Assembly (NCBI GenBank): GCA_000314955.1
Contig: BAEM01000043.1
Coordinates: 1 to 64,000 of the forward strand
Reading direction: 5' to 3'
From: Paraglaciecola chathamensis S18K6
GTDB taxonomy: Bacteria > Pseudomonadota > Gammaproteobacteria > Enterobacterales > Alteromonadaceae
DNA length: 64,000 bases
The position numbers and the translations under genes are program-made. Under the pieces are notes generated by a model, which was given only the letters and a program-made list of their open reading frames with translations, was not told the origin of the DNA and made no database searches. This document shows positions 40,111 to 50,943 of this stretch, piece after piece; the stretch's first letter is position 1; every line of letters starts with the position of its first letter.

Positions 40111-40752
40111 ATGAAACAAATAACCCGAATATTTAGTGCAGTACTTATATTAATGTTTAGCAGTGTTGCCACCGCTGAAGAAGTTAACCCATACAAATTA
40201 TTGGAAGATGTCGCCTCTGAAACCTTTGCTAGGATAAAAGACCAGCACGCTGAAATTCAGAAAAACCCCGAAATTTTAAGAGATATCATTGAGCAGGATT
40301 TACTGCCGCATATCGATTACAACTTTGCAGCACTTAAAGTATTAGGTAAACATTTCAGAACGGTACCCAAAGATAAGATCCCTGAATTTATTCAAGTCTT
40401 CCGTCAGTATTTAATTACCACCTACGCACTTGCATTGACTTACTACAATGGCCAAGAGGTTGTCTTTCAGCCGCTGCGTGATGCACCAGAAGACAAAACC
40501 GCCACCGTGCGCGCCGTTGTAAAAGAAGACGGCCGTCCGGATATCAAGATTTCATTCAAGCTGCGTAAAAATACCAAAACGAATGAATGGAAAGCCTATG
40601 ATATGGTTGCTGAAGGCATTAGCTTGTTGTCTAGCAAACAAAGTGAATATGAATCTATTTTGCGCCAAGATGGTATTCAAAAAGTGATCGATATTATGAA
40701 AGAAAAAATTGCTCAACCCATCAGCCTTGAGCAAGCCAAAAAGGAAATCTAA
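40111..40752 (+). CDS. mlaC: Periplasmic phospholipid-binding protein MlaC
   Basis: MlaC shuttles phospholipids between the outer-membrane MlaA-porin complex and MlaFEDB. The 213-residue product has a signal peptide ending at VATAEE, then the MlaC/Tol-Ttg2 domain with NPYKLLEDVASETFARIKD and a segment VLGKHFRTVPKDKIPEFIQ. MlaA is encoded elsewhere, as in E. coli. The stop codon abuts the mlaB GTG start. Confidence 0.95.
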   Translation: MKQITRIFSAVLILMFSSVATAEEVNPYKLLEDVASETFARIKDQHAEIQKNPEILRDIIEQDLLPHIDYNFAALKVLGKHFRTVPKDKIPEFIQVFRQYLITTYALALTYYNGQEVVFQPLRDAPEDKTATVRAVVKEDGRPDIKISFKLRKNTKTNEWKAYDMVAEGISLLSSKQSEYESILRQDGIQKVIDIMKEKIAQPISLEQAKKEI

Positions 40753-41085
40753 GTGAGTGATTCAAACACATCACGCATGACTGTTGATAACGATCCTGCT
40801 TCCCCAGAGTGCTTTGTGCTCTCGGGAAGTTTAAATCGTGATACTGTCCCTTATTTTTGGCGCAATAGCCTGCAACAGCTTGCTAGTGCACAAAGCGATG
40901 ATAAACCGCTGATGCTTGATTTACATAATGTAGAACACATTGATACCGCAGGCTTAGCTTGGATAATGAACCTAATACGTGACACCAAGCAAAAAAATAT
41001 TCAGTTTAAAATAGCCAACCCACCCGCTACATTGTTAAATTTAGCTAAAATTAGCGACGTAGAGCGCTTTTTACCGATACAATAA
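40753..41085 (+). CDS. mlaB: STAS-domain protein MlaB
   Basis: MlaB is the small cytoplasmic STAS subunit that binds MlaF and is needed for assembly and activity of the lipid transporter. The 110-residue product has the STAS core LDLHNVEHIDTAGLAWIMNL near residue 55; the threonine in IDTAG is the position known to matter in E. coli MlaB. The start is a GTG immediately after the mlaC stop codon. Confidence 0.93.
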   Translation: MSDSNTSRMTVDNDPASPECFVLSGSLNRDTVPYFWRNSLQQLASAQSDDKPLMLDLHNVEHIDTAGLAWIMNLIRDTKQKNIQFKIANPPATLLNLAKISDVERFLPIQ

Positions 41086-41112
41086 CCGTTTAATTTTACT
41101 CTTAGGAACGCT

Positions 41113-41370
41113 ATGCAAAATTCAGAAATAGAACAATTACTTATGGAAAAACTTGGCTTAGCAGAAGTTCACGTCACAGGTGATGGTTCGCATTTTCAGA
41201 TTATTGCTGTCAGTGATCAATTTGACGATATGAGCCGAGTGAAGAGACAACAATTTGTTTATGCTCCTTTAAGCGACATTATCGCGCAAGGTACCATGCA
41301 TGCAATCTCGATTAAAACCTTCTCTGAAAAGCAATGGAAGCGAGAACGTCTACTTAATATGCCTCAATAG
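41113..41370 (+). CDS. ibaG: BolA-family iron-sulfur protein IbaG
   Basis: An 85-residue BolA-like protein with the class motif VTGDGSHFQIIAVSDQF near residue 21 and the C-terminal region HAISIKTFSEKQW. IbaG forms 2Fe-2S complexes with monothiol glutaredoxin, and its gene is acid-induced in E. coli. It sits between mlaB and murA, the same place as in enterobacteria. Confidence 0.94.
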   Translation: MQNSEIEQLLMEKLGLAEVHVTGDGSHFQIIAVSDQFDDMSRVKRQQFVYAPLSDIIAQGTMHAISIKTFSEKQWKRERLLNMPQ

Positions 41371-42696
<1,326 letters not shown>

Positions 42697-42722
42697 CTTA
42701 TAAAATTATAGCGTAGAAAAAT

Positions 42723-42757
42723 GCTTGGCTAACAACTCACTAAACGCCAAGCTTTTT
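42723..42757. terminator. Terminator between murA and degS (convergent)
   Basis: GCTTGGC and GCCAAGC form a 7-bp stem followed by TTTTT on the plus strand; the minus strand also shows a T-run after the stem (ATTTTTC). The loop of 16 bases is long. Confidence 0.6.
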
Positions 42758-42773
42758 AAGCCTAGCCGCGCTC

Positions 42774-43835
42774 TTATTGAGCGCCTAGTTCAGCAACAAC
42801 GACTGTTAAGTTGACTAACTGTCCACCACGGCTTACTTCAATTTCAAGCTCAGTACCTGGTTTCGTTTCAGCAATAAAGTCTAACGTTTGGGTGACGCTA
42901 TCTGTAGGTTGGCCATTTATCGCAAGCATGACGTCATTCGTTTGAATACCGCCTTTATCAGCAGAACTGCCTGGCGTCACGCTGGTAATCAATATACCAG
43001 AGCGCCCATAAACCTCTGCAGCGCCTACACCAAGCTGCCCTCTGGTAACGCGCCCATTTGCGACAATTTCATCCATCACTTTCTTGGCAAGCCCATAAGG
43101 GATAGCAAACGAAACACCATCAACTTCTTTTACTCGGCGCTGGCTGTCCAATGTTTTGAAATTGGCGTTATTAATACCGATTAAATAGCCGTTACTGTCG
43201 ATAAGAGCGCCACCTGAATTACCTTCGTTGAGCACTGCATCCATTTGAATAAAATCAAAATACGCAGCTAATCCGTTACGCCCAACGCGGCTTACAACGC
43301 CCTGCGTGATAGTTTGGCCCAAATTATATGGGTTACCAATGGCAAGTACTAAGTCGCCCACCCGAGTACCTGGGTCATCTAATTGGGGGATCACGTGAAG
43401 ATTGTCTTCGGCTACCTTAAGCACAGCTAGGTCAGTATAAGGGTCGTACCCAATTATCTGTGCTTCTGCTCGACGTCCATCCTGTAAGCCAACCAGAATG
43501 CTATTGGCATTGGCAATCACATGGAGACACGTCAAAATAAGCCCGTCTTCACTCATGATAACGCCAGAGCCTAGACTTGTGCGTTCAACCGCTTGGCTGC
43601 GATTATATATACTGCCGCTTTCTATTGATTGGCTGTAAATATTTACCACAGCTGGGCCTGAAACATTAACCGCGTGATTGAAACTGAGCTTGTCAGAAGT
43701 CTGCCTAACGGGGTTGAACATAGATAGGTTTAAGCTGCTGCCATGGCGTAAATCAGGCACCAGAAGGAGTATCACCCCAGAGATGATGGCACCGACAAAG
43801 GCCGATTTAATCAAAAACGTTAATGAATCTTTCAA
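42774..43835 (-). CDS. degS: Periplasmic stress-sensor serine protease DegS
   Basis: DegS is membrane-anchored and cuts the anti-sigma factor RseA when its PDZ domain senses misfolded outer-membrane proteins, releasing sigma-E. The 353-residue product has one N-terminal helix (residues 7-26), a trypsin-like domain with the histidine in LTCLHVIANAN, the aspartate in YTDLAVLKV and the serine in LNEGNSGGALID, and a single C-terminal PDZ domain. Single PDZ plus anchor separates it from DegQ, its upstream neighbour. Confidence 0.94.
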   Translation of the reverse strand: MKDSLTFLIKSAFVGAIISGVILLLVPDLRHGSSLNLSMFNPVRQTSDKLSFNHAVNVSGPAVVNIYSQSIESGSIYNRSQAVERTSLGSGVIMSEDGLILTCLHVIANANSILVGLQDGRRAEAQIIGYDPYTDLAVLKVAEDNLHVIPQLDDPGTRVGDLVLAIGNPYNLGQTITQGVVSRVGRNGLAAYFDFIQMDAVLNEGNSGGALIDSNGYLIGINNANFKTLDSQRRVKEVDGVSFAIPYGLAKKVMDEIVANGRVTRGQLGVGAAEVYGRSGILITSVTPGSSADKGGIQTNDVMLAINGQPTDSVTQTLDFIAETKPGTELEIEVSRGGQLVNLTVVVAELGAQ

Positions 43836-43887
43836 GGGACCTGCTAATAAAAGCTTACTTATCAGAGGTTAAGAATAACACTGAAGG

Positions 43888-43925
43888 GAAAAAGTTAATA
43901 GCAGCCCAGTGTTAGGGCTGCTATT
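43888..43925 (-). terminator. Terminator after degQ
   Basis: The minus strand has AATAGCAGCCC-loop-GGGCTGCTATT (11-bp stem, 7-base loop), followed by AACTTTTTCC. It lies 12 bases after the degQ stop codon and before degS, so the two proteases are separately controlled. Confidence 0.7.
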
Positions 43926-43937
43926 AATTTAATAAAA

Positions 43938-45308
43938 CTAGCGGATCACAAGATAAAGCGTTGAAACTCCGCGCTTAACGTTGAGCGCTATCACACCTTT
44001 TGCTTCGTCAAGTGCGTTACGCAAATCAATAACGTTATCGATTTTATGGCGATTAACACCAATAATTACGTCTCCGTCTTGCAAGCCAATAAGCGCGGAA
44101 GGTGAGCGCGCTGTGAGCTCTGAAATTACCACGCCATCAACGCCTTGCTTGGTTTTACCATTGGTTAGCGTAGCCCCTTCTAATGCAGGGTGAATTTCTT
44201 TTGCTGCCACCGTGCTTTGGGTTGCATCCCCAAGAGTCACTTGCACGTCTTTCTCTTTGCCTTTACGCAATAGTGTTAGGTTCACTTTAGTTCCAGCGCC
44301 TTTGCTACCGATTTTTGCACGCAACTCAAGGAAACTTGTCACAGGTCGTCCTTCAATCTCGATAATGATGTCGCCGGCTTGTATACCACCTATGTCAGCG
44401 GCTGAACCTTCATTCACTTCACTAACGAATGCACCTCGACTGACATCTAGGTTCATTGCTTCAGCTAACCCTGAGTCAACATCCTGACCTAAAATACCTA
44501 ATAAGCCGCGACGCACTTCACCAAACTCGATGATTTGATCTACAAGGCTTTTCATCATATTTGCTGGTATAGCAAAACCTATCCCTACATTGCCGCCATT
44601 AGGGCCAAAGATAGCGGTATTAATACCGACTAATTCGCCATTGAGACTTACCAATGCACCACCAGAGTTCCCTCTGTTAATGGCCGCATCAGTTTGAATG
44701 AAGTTTTCATAGCCACCGATATTTAAACCAGAACGGCCCAGGGCACTAACGATACCAGAGGTAACGGTTTGGCTTAAACCAAAGGGGTTGCCTATCGCTA
44801 CCACAAAGTCACCTACGCGTACTTTGTCAGAATCGGCTAGAGGAACTGCCACTAGGTTCAAGTTGTCTGAATCGACTTTCAAAAGCGCGATATCACTTTG
44901 CTCATCTGCGCCCAACTTTTTCGCTTTGACTTCACGGCCGTCATTTAGCTTAACGGTGATTTCATCTGCGTTGTCGACCACATGGTTATTGGTGACGATA
45001 TAGCCTTTGTCGGCATCAATGATAACGCCTGAACCTAACCCTTTAAATGGTCGTTCTTGTACCTGCTCACCATTTCCGCCAAAAAACCGACGAAACATTT
45101 CAGGCACCTGTTGCCTAGATACTTGTGTACCCTCAACAGAAATAGTCACGATACCCGGCGTGGTTTTTTCCAACATGGGAGCCAAACTGGTGACGGGTTC
45201 ATTATCACTTGAAAAAAATGGCAAGGCTGCGCTTGCAGAACCGGCAATCATTAAGCTTGCCGCAAAAACACAACTGGTGATGACAGTGCGGTTAATAACT
45301 TTACTCAT
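43938..45308 (-). CDS. degQ: Periplasmic serine endoprotease DegQ/DegP type
   Basis: A 456-residue Do-family protease. A signal peptide ends at GSASAALP. The protease domain has the histidine in VTNNHVVDNAD, the aspartate in QSDIALLKV and the serine in INRGNSGGALVS. Two PDZ domains follow (about residues 265-350 and 370-456). It degrades or holds misfolded periplasmic proteins. The long LA loop of DegP (about 40 residues between the first strands) is replaced by a short QVPEMFRRFFGGNGE segment, which favours DegQ, as does the degQ-degS pairing. Confidence 0.94.
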   Translation of the reverse strand: MSKVINRTVITSCVFAASLMIAGSASAALPFFSSDNEPVTSLAPMLEKTTPGIVTISVEGTQVSRQQVPEMFRRFFGGNGEQVQERPFKGLGSGVIIDADKGYIVTNNHVVDNADEITVKLNDGREVKAKKLGADEQSDIALLKVDSDNLNLVAVPLADSDKVRVGDFVVAIGNPFGLSQTVTSGIVSALGRSGLNIGGYENFIQTDAAINRGNSGGALVSLNGELVGINTAIFGPNGGNVGIGFAIPANMMKSLVDQIIEFGEVRRGLLGILGQDVDSGLAEAMNLDVSRGAFVSEVNEGSAADIGGIQAGDIIIEIEGRPVTSFLELRAKIGSKGAGTKVNLTLLRKGKEKDVQVTLGDATQSTVAAKEIHPALEGATLTNGKTKQGVDGVVISELTARSPSALIGLQDGDVIIGVNRHKIDNVIDLRNALDEAKGVIALNVKRGVSTLYLVIR

Positions 45309-45400
45309 TTAACGATAACTCCATGGATGACTTATTAGCTTAATAAACACAACAAAGACTGCATTGCACTTTAAAAAGTTCCCTAGGTCACTCTGTTCAG

Positions 45401-45841
45401 TTATTTCGATTGCTTTTCAGGTTGAACATCGTCACTACCACTGAATAAACCAGAACTCTGATTCGAGAAATCTAAAGGTTGTACATCTGCGCTGTCTTTT
45501 TCTCGTTTCACTTTTTGCTCTTTATTTTGCAAAAAGGGAGAAGCATGCTCGCCAAAGAAACTCACGTTATTGCTCTGAACATCAGTATTTAACAGCGATA
45601 GCGAGCTTTCATAATTGTCTAAATTTTGCGTAAGCACCTGGCATTGCTTTTCAAGTTGCTCGGCAATTTTACGACTTTCTGCTACGTGATTTAATGATTG
45701 TTGAATCACTACGTCTTTCAATGTTTGTTCTTTCTGGCTGTCTTTAGATGACTTTTCTTTATCAACATAGACATATTTTGCTACAAAGAAACCCAGCACT
45801 GCGCCAACTAGCACTAAAACCACACCGATTAACCAATCCAT
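45401..45841 (-). CDS. zapG: Cell-division-associated protein ZapG (YhcB, DUF1043)
   Basis: A 146-residue inner-membrane protein: one N-terminal helix (LIGVVLVLVGAVLGFFVAKY) followed by a long coiled coil (about residues 35-90) and a disordered acidic C-terminus. E. coli YhcB/ZapG links division and envelope synthesis. The frame opens 11 codons earlier, but the ATG at 45841 has GGAG five bases upstream and starts MDWLIGVVL, the conserved family start. It is divergent from zapE and upstream of degQ. Confidence 0.93.
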   Translation of the reverse strand: MDWLIGVVLVLVGAVLGFFVAKYVYVDKEKSSKDSQKEQTLKDVVIQQSLNHVAESRKIAEQLEKQCQVLTQNLDNYESSLSLLNTDVQSNNVSFFGEHASPFLQNKEQKVKREKDSADVQPLDFSNQSSGLFSGSDDVQPEKQSK

Positions 45842-46083
45842 ATTTACTCCAATAATAAGCTTATAAAGCAACACGCACCTATAATGCGCACAATTACTTC
45901 AATCTACAAAAGCCAGCTGCACTATTTAACAATCTATGCACGGCATACAGCGCAAAAAACACCACGTTTTGATATTATACCCCCGTCACGCATTTATGCG
46001 GTCATTAAATTTGGATTCAATACCTCAATAAGAATAGCTTAGTGATTTTTAAGGTCATTCAGTAAAAGGAAAAGACACGCCTA

Positions 46084-47190
46084 ATGTCAGCTTTAACCCC
46101 TTGGCAAAAATATCAATCGGATCTGCAACGCGACGACTTTCATTCTGACCCAGCCCAAGCCAATGCAGTTAAACATTTACAACGCCTTTTTGATGATCTT
46201 GTGGCGCCTGACAAAGAGCCGGGCCTTTGGGCGAAAATAAAATTCGTACTCGGTAAAGACACACCAGCACAAACAATCAAAGGTTTATATTTTTGGGGGG
46301 GCGTAGGCCGAGGCAAAACCTACTTGGTCGACACATTTTATGATTGCCTGCCTTTTAAAAAGAAAATGCGCGTGCACTTCCATCGGTTTATGCACCGAGT
46401 ACACGAAGAGCTAAAAGCACTTGGTGGAAAATCTGACCCTCTAAAAGTTATTGCTGCTAAATTTGCCAGTGAAGCCAACGTTATTTGCTTCGATGAGTTT
46501 TTTGTATCCGATATTACTGATGCCATGATTTTAGGCACACTCATGGAGGAAATGTTCAGTCATGGGATAGTGTTGGTAGCGACATCTAATATCATTCCTG
46601 ACGAGCTGTACCGGAATGGCTTACAGCGAGCTCGTTTTTTACCTGCTATAGCTTTGATAAATCAACACACCCAAGTAGTGAATGTCGATAGTGGCATTGA
46701 TTATCGTTTGCGCACACTAGAACAAGCCGAAATTTATCACTATCCTCTTGATGAGACAGCAAACAACAACTTGTCGATGTATTTTACTCAGCTCGCACCT
46801 GAAGAGTGTCAACACAATGAGCCAATTACCATAAAAGGTCGTCAGATCCCTGCTATTCATCACGCCGAAGGCGTCGCTATGTTCGAGTTTCGCGCACTGT
46901 GCGATGGTCCCCGCAGCCAAACAGACTACATGGAATTAAGTCGCTGCTATCACTCCATTTTACTGGCCAACGTCGAGCAAATGGGACAGGCCGTAGACGA
47001 TATCGCTAGGCGCTTTATCGCTATGGTAGATGAATTTTACGAGCGTAACGTTAAGCTGATCATGTCAGCAGAAGTACCTCTTGAGGAACTCTACACTCAG
47101 GGGGCCTTGAACTTTGAATTTCGACGCTGCCTGAGCAGACTTAAAGAAATGCAATCACATGATTATTTAGCGACTGAGCATTTACCTTAA
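46084..47190 (+). CDS. zapE: Cell division ATPase ZapE (AFG1 family)
   Basis: ZapE is an AAA-type ATPase that associates with the Z-ring and destabilises FtsZ polymers in vitro. The 368-residue protein has Walker A GGVGRGKTYLV near residue 73, HFHRFMHRVHEEL, and Walker B CFDEFFVSDITDAMIL near residue 138. E. coli ZapE is 375 residues. The zapE-zapG-degQ-degS neighbourhood is conserved in E. coli. Confidence 0.95.
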   Translation: MSALTPWQKYQSDLQRDDFHSDPAQANAVKHLQRLFDDLVAPDKEPGLWAKIKFVLGKDTPAQTIKGLYFWGGVGRGKTYLVDTFYDCLPFKKKMRVHFHRFMHRVHEELKALGGKSDPLKVIAAKFASEANVICFDEFFVSDITDAMILGTLMEEMFSHGIVLVATSNIIPDELYRNGLQRARFLPAIALINQHTQVVNVDSGIDYRLRTLEQAEIYHYPLDETANNNLSMYFTQLAPEECQHNEPITIKGRQIPAIHHAEGVAMFEFRALCDGPRSQTDYMELSRCYHSILLANVEQMGQAVDDIARRFIAMVDEFYERNVKLIMSAEVPLEELYTQGALNFEFRRCLSRLKEMQSHDYLATEHLP

Positions 47191-47304
47191 ATTTTGCATA
47201 CAAACGTGGCGAAGCGCCTCACAAAGGCGTTTGTACAATTCACGTATTTATCGGTAAAATCTGAGTCATATCCTTATATTTGTATAATAAAGAAGAGAAC
47301 ATAA

Positions 47305-48036
47305 ATGGGTAGAAAGTTTGAAGTACGTAAAGTTGCCATGGCAAAAACGGCTGGCGCTAAAACCAAAGTCTATTCTAAGTACGGTAAAGAAATTTATGTA
47401 GTTGCTAAAAACGGCGGCACCGATCCCCAAGCAAATCTATCTTTGCGCCGATTAATCGACAAAGCCAAAAAAGACCAAGTACCTAGTCACGTTATAGACA
47501 AAGCAATTGATAAAGCCGCCGGTGGTGCCGGTGAAGACTTTACTCCAGCCCGCTATGAAGGGTTTGGTCCGGGCGGCTGCATGGTGATTGTCGATTGCTT
47601 AACTGATAATAATAACCGTACCATTACAGATGTGCGTAACTGTTTCACCAAAACAAATTCTAAGATCGGTGTAACAGGCACTGTTAGCCATATGTTTGAT
47701 CATCAAGCGGTATTTTCTTTCCCCGGTGATGATGAAGATGCGGTACTAGAAGTGCTAATGGAAGCAGACGTAGACGTAACAGAAGTAGAATGCGAAGACG
47801 GCGTAATCACTGTGTTTGCTCCGCATACAGAATATTTCAAAACCCGTACAGCATTAACTGATGATAACCCAGAGCTAGAGTTCGACGCTGATGAAATTAC
47901 CTTTGTGCCGCAAACAGAAACGGTAGTATCCGGTGAAGACGTCGCTACGTTCGACAAGTTCATGGACATGCTAGAAGATTGCGATGATGTGCAAGATGTA
48001 TATCACAACGCAGTAGTAGAGCGCGAAGACGCATAA
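47305..48036 (+). CDS. YebC/PmpR-family protein, YeeN subtype
   Basis: A 243-residue protein of the YebC/TACO1 family. It begins [20 protein letters not shown], closer to E. coli YeeN than to YebC, and contains [14 protein letters not shown] and [19 protein letters not shown]. Family members were named as transcription factors, but recent work ties YebC to relieving ribosome stalling at proline-rich sequences. The protein is very acidic in its last 100 residues. It stands alone, followed by a bidirectional terminator. Confidence 0.88.
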   Translation: MGRKFEVRKVAMAKTAGAKTKVYSKYGKEIYVVAKNGGTDPQANLSLRRLIDKAKKDQVPSHVIDKAIDKAAGGAGEDFTPARYEGFGPGGCMVIVDCLTDNNNRTITDVRNCFTKTNSKIGVTGTVSHMFDHQAVFSFPGDDEDAVLEVLMEADVDVTEVECEDGVITVFAPHTEYFKTRTALTDDNPELEFDADEITFVPQTETVVSGEDVATFDKFMDMLEDCDDVQDVYHNAVVEREDA

Positions 48037-48066
48037 TTAACGCTTTAATAAATCGTATTGTGTAAT

Positions 48067-48098
48067 AAAAAAACACCGTCGCTATGACGGTGTTTTTT
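48067..48098. terminator. Bidirectional terminator after the YeeN-type gene
   Basis: AACACCGTC-GCTAT-GACGGTGTT, with T-runs on both strands. It lies between convergent genes (YeeN-type gene and secreted nucleosidase) and can serve both. Confidence 0.9.
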
Positions 48099-48118
48099 GT
48101 TATAAAACATCTTTTAGC

Positions 48119-49186
48119 CTATTGAGCAGGTAGTGCCACCACTTCGTCTAAAACGCCAAGCAACAATTTAGCCCCCGTGCCTGAAGCAATGCCATCAAAT
48201 ACGTTTTCAACATTCTTGCCTTGCTGGCCTCCAGCCAAATCACTGATCGATCGAATAACCACCCAATCGACATCATTCACAAAACAGACCTGAGCCACTG
48301 CTGCTGATTCCATTTCAGATACATCTGCATTAAATACACGGCGCACCCATTTGCGGTATTCAGCGTTATCTAAAAACACTGAGCCAGTTACCCCATTACC
48401 ACCTACTTTGACTTTTATTGCTTTGCCGGAAGGCATGGCGATTGGGCTTACTTTTTCCAGCGCCTTTTGCGTCAATGTAAGCAGCTCACTGGAAGCGGTA
48501 AAATAAGGCATTTGTCTTGGGCTGTCCCACCCCTCTTTTATCACGGCCATTTCCTCTGGGTGAATAAAGCCAAAGTTTTCATATGCTGGAGAATGAGGGT
48601 CTTGTTCACGGCGTTCTAGAAATGATGCCAATGACTTTTCATAGTAATCGGGCAAAACAAATTCCCCATCATTTTCTATAGAGGGGTTAACGTACACCGA
48701 CTCATCGTGGAAATACCATCTAGCTGGCACAGCAATATCCCCAGGGGAGAACTCGCTGCTAATCGCGCCAGCAATACCCATCATAATCACCCGATCAATG
48801 GGGAAATAATCTAACGCCATTTGCATAGTCATTGCTGCATTAGGCACGCTGATACCAGTAGTGAAAATAACAATAGGCTCACCTTTGTAAGTGCCTAACT
48901 GATATTTAACCCCCTGAAATGTGATGGTTTTAGTGATTTTGGCATCCGGTAATTTGGCTATCGCCGCATCAATTGCCTTAATTTCAGGTTCATAGGCTGC
49001 AACGATAGCTGTCCATTTGTTCTCAACATTAAATGTTCTTGGGCCATATTCATCCAACGTGTCACTTTGTTTAGCGCTGACTTGACCTGTCAATGTGACA
49101 CTAGGCAAGACGACTGCAGTGATTAAAAGCAGAGTTTTTAGGGTTTGACGAATAGGATGCATAAAACGAGTCGTTTTCAATATCAT
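48119..49186 (-). CDS. Exported MTA/SAH nucleosidase-like protein
   Basis: A 355-residue member of the nucleoside phosphorylase/MTAN superfamily with an N-terminal signal peptide (LLLITAVVLPSVTL, ending VSAKQ). Family blocks are IVIFTTGISVPNAAMTMQMAL, VIMMGIAGAISSEFSPGDIAVP, and the catalytic block SEMESAAVAQVCFVNDVDW then VVIRSISDLAGG. This matches MTA/SAH nucleosidases, which are normally cytoplasmic. An extracytoplasmic form may salvage nucleosides or adenosyl compounds from outside. Two upstream in-frame starts (49219 GTG, 49198 ATG) lack a ribosome-binding site; the ATG at 49186 has GGAA. Confidence 0.78.
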   Translation of the reverse strand: MILKTTRFMHPIRQTLKTLLLITAVVLPSVTLTGQVSAKQSDTLDEYGPRTFNVENKWTAIVAAYEPEIKAIDAAIAKLPDAKITKTITFQGVKYQLGTYKGEPIVIFTTGISVPNAAMTMQMALDYFPIDRVIMMGIAGAISSEFSPGDIAVPARWYFHDESVYVNPSIENDGEFVLPDYYEKSLASFLERREQDPHSPAYENFGFIHPEEMAVIKEGWDSPRQMPYFTASSELLTLTQKALEKVSPIAMPSGKAIKVKVGGNGVTGSVFLDNAEYRKWVRRVFNADVSEMESAAVAQVCFVNDVDWVVIRSISDLAGGQQGKNVENVFDGIASGTGAKLLLGVLDEVVALPAQ

Positions 49187-49350
49187 GTTAATTTCCATAC
49201 AGAAGTGATGCCTGCGCACCAGATTGGAGCAAAAGTGTGTCGTTTACGAGTAAAAACGCGCTGGGGAAGCACGCATGATAAATTCATGCCAATACTGAAG
49301 TTAAATCAATATCGGCACGAATAAAAAGACTATTTACGTTGGCTGAAAGG

Positions 49351-49905
49351 TTACTTACCGATTAGACGCAAAAACTCATTGCGAGTGGCGTCAGAGTTAC
49401 GCATTCCACCTAACATCACAGAGGTAACCATTGAAGAGTTCTGCTTTTGCACACCGCGCATCATCATGCACATGTGCTTACCTTCCATAATCACACCAAC
49501 GCCAGCAGCACCAGTTACTTCTTGAATTGCATCGGCTATTTGCTTAGTTAACCCTTCTTGGATTTGTAAGCGGCGCGCGTACATATCCACGATACGAGCA
49601 AACTTAGATAAACCAAGTACTTTGCCCTTAGGTAAGTATGCAATATGACACTGACCAATAAAGGGTAAGATATGGTGTTCACACAATGAGTAATATTCAA
49701 TGTTCTGAATAACAACCATTTCATCCGTGTCGGCTTCAAAAATCGCGCCGTTAACCACGTCATCAAGGTTCTTTTCATAACCATCGGTTAAAAACTGCAT
49801 CGCTTTTGCTGCGCGCTTAGGCGTATCTACTAATCCACCTCGCTGGGTATCCTCACCTAAAATCGATAGAATTTGCGAGTAATGCTGGGTTAAATCTTCT
49901 GACAT
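49351..49905 (-). CDS. folE: GTP cyclohydrolase I
   Basis: FolE converts GTP to dihydroneopterin triphosphate, the entry to folate and pterin synthesis. The 184-residue product has the zinc ligands in [19 protein letters not shown] (Cys and His near residues 78-81) and [11 protein letters not shown] (Cys near 149). Type IA enzyme, zinc-dependent. It is a single gene; the upstream region to the small gene at 50167 shows no further reading frame. Confidence 0.96.
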   Translation of the reverse strand: MSEDLTQHYSQILSILGEDTQRGGLVDTPKRAAKAMQFLTDGYEKNLDDVVNGAIFEADTDEMVVIQNIEYYSLCEHHILPFIGQCHIAYLPKGKVLGLSKFARIVDMYARRLQIQEGLTKQIADAIQEVTGAAGVGVIMEGKHMCMMMRGVQKQNSSMVTSVMLGGMRNSDATRNEFLRLIGK

Positions 49906-50166
49906 TAAATCTGACTCTGTAATTAGAAATAGACGGGCGACGTTGCAGAGCAGTTAACTTGTGGTTAGGGCTATACGTTGGCGCCATATAATCGCCAGAT
50001 GATAACATTTTCTTAGCTGGGGGTTAAATGCTTGATGTCACATCAATGTCATATTCGCTTTGGCGAATCTTATATCTGTGTAGTCGATGAGAAAGGTTGA
50101 CGTAATCGAGGGGGTAGATCCACATACTCAAGGGGATGATAGAGCAAAAACTTACACCCCGAATAA

Positions 50167-50343
50167 TTATTTCAAACGCGCCTCAACAGAAACGCGCATA
50201 CTGGCAATGTGTTCATCCAGTGCTAATTTGGCCGCTTCATAGGCTTTTGCCCGCTCTGTAGAGTTTGGGTGTTTTTTATACTCTTCAAATGCGATATCCG
50301 TCTGTCGTAGAAGGGTATGTAATCTTACCTGTACAACATCCAT
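50167..50343 (-). CDS. Small conserved-looking protein, 58 residues
   Basis: A short reading frame beginning MDVVQVRLHTLLRQTDIAFE and ending SMRVSVEARLK. It looks real: an AAGGA sequence lies 10 bases before the ATG, and the product is a charged, predicted all-helical protein with regular heptad-like hydrophobics. It fills most of the 572-bp gap between folE and hemJ. I do not recognise the family. It is cytoplasmic, with no membrane segment or signal. Confidence 0.6.
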   Translation of the reverse strand: MDVVQVRLHTLLRQTDIAFEEYKKHPNSTERAKAYEAAKLALDEHIASMRVSVEARLK

Positions 50344-50477
50344 ATTATGTCATTCCTTGATTAATTTTTCACCATCTCAGATTAGCAAAAACCACATGTA
50401 ACGCAAACTTCATCGTGTTCGTTTTACAAATATTTACACACTTAATTTTGTACGCCGTTGTGTCCCTACTTTCCAAG

Positions 50478-50906
50478 CTAAATAAACTTAACCACAGCCA
50501 AACTAACAATTGCCAGTAAAACCAACACCGGCGCTTCATTTAAGAAACGGTAAAAACGCGATGAGTGGGTGTTCTCGTCTCGGGCAAAGGCTTTTAGTAA
50601 ATAAAACAGGTAAAAATGATAACCATACAATAACGCCACCAGCAACAGCTTAACATGCAACCATCCCGAACTGGCTAACCAAGTCGTGCCGTACTGGTAT
50701 ATCAAGCTAACGCCGAATACTAACGTTAATAAAGCGAATGGCGTAATAAAAAACCAAAGTTTGCGCTCCATAATCTTAAATTGGTCACGCACCGCTTGGT
50801 TATCAGTTTCAGCGTGGTATACGAACAATCTTGGCAGGTAGAAGATACCAGCCATCCAAGCAATCATAAAAAATAGGTGTAACGCTTTGAGCCACAATAT
50901 GCTCAT
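50478..50906 (-). CDS. hemJ: Protoporphyrinogen oxidase HemJ family protein
   Basis: HemJ is a membrane haem-b protein that oxidises protoporphyrinogen IX in many bacteria lacking HemG or HemY. The 142-residue product has four predicted helices and the family residues: a histidine in WLKALHLFFMIAWMAGIFYLP near residue 10, an arginine in LPRLFVYH, and the lysine in GWLHVKLLLVALLYGYH near residue 86. The start is preceded by a GGAGAA-type site. Whether other PPO enzymes exist in the genome is unknown. Confidence 0.9.
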   Translation of the reverse strand: MSILWLKALHLFFMIAWMAGIFYLPRLFVYHAETDNQAVRDQFKIMERKLWFFITPFALLTLVFGVSLIYQYGTTWLASSGWLHVKLLLVALLYGYHFYLFYLLKAFARDENTHSSRFYRFLNEAPVLVLLAIVSLAVVKFI

Positions 50907-50943
50907 AGAGAAGTTCTCCGAAAATTATAAATTCACAACAGTG

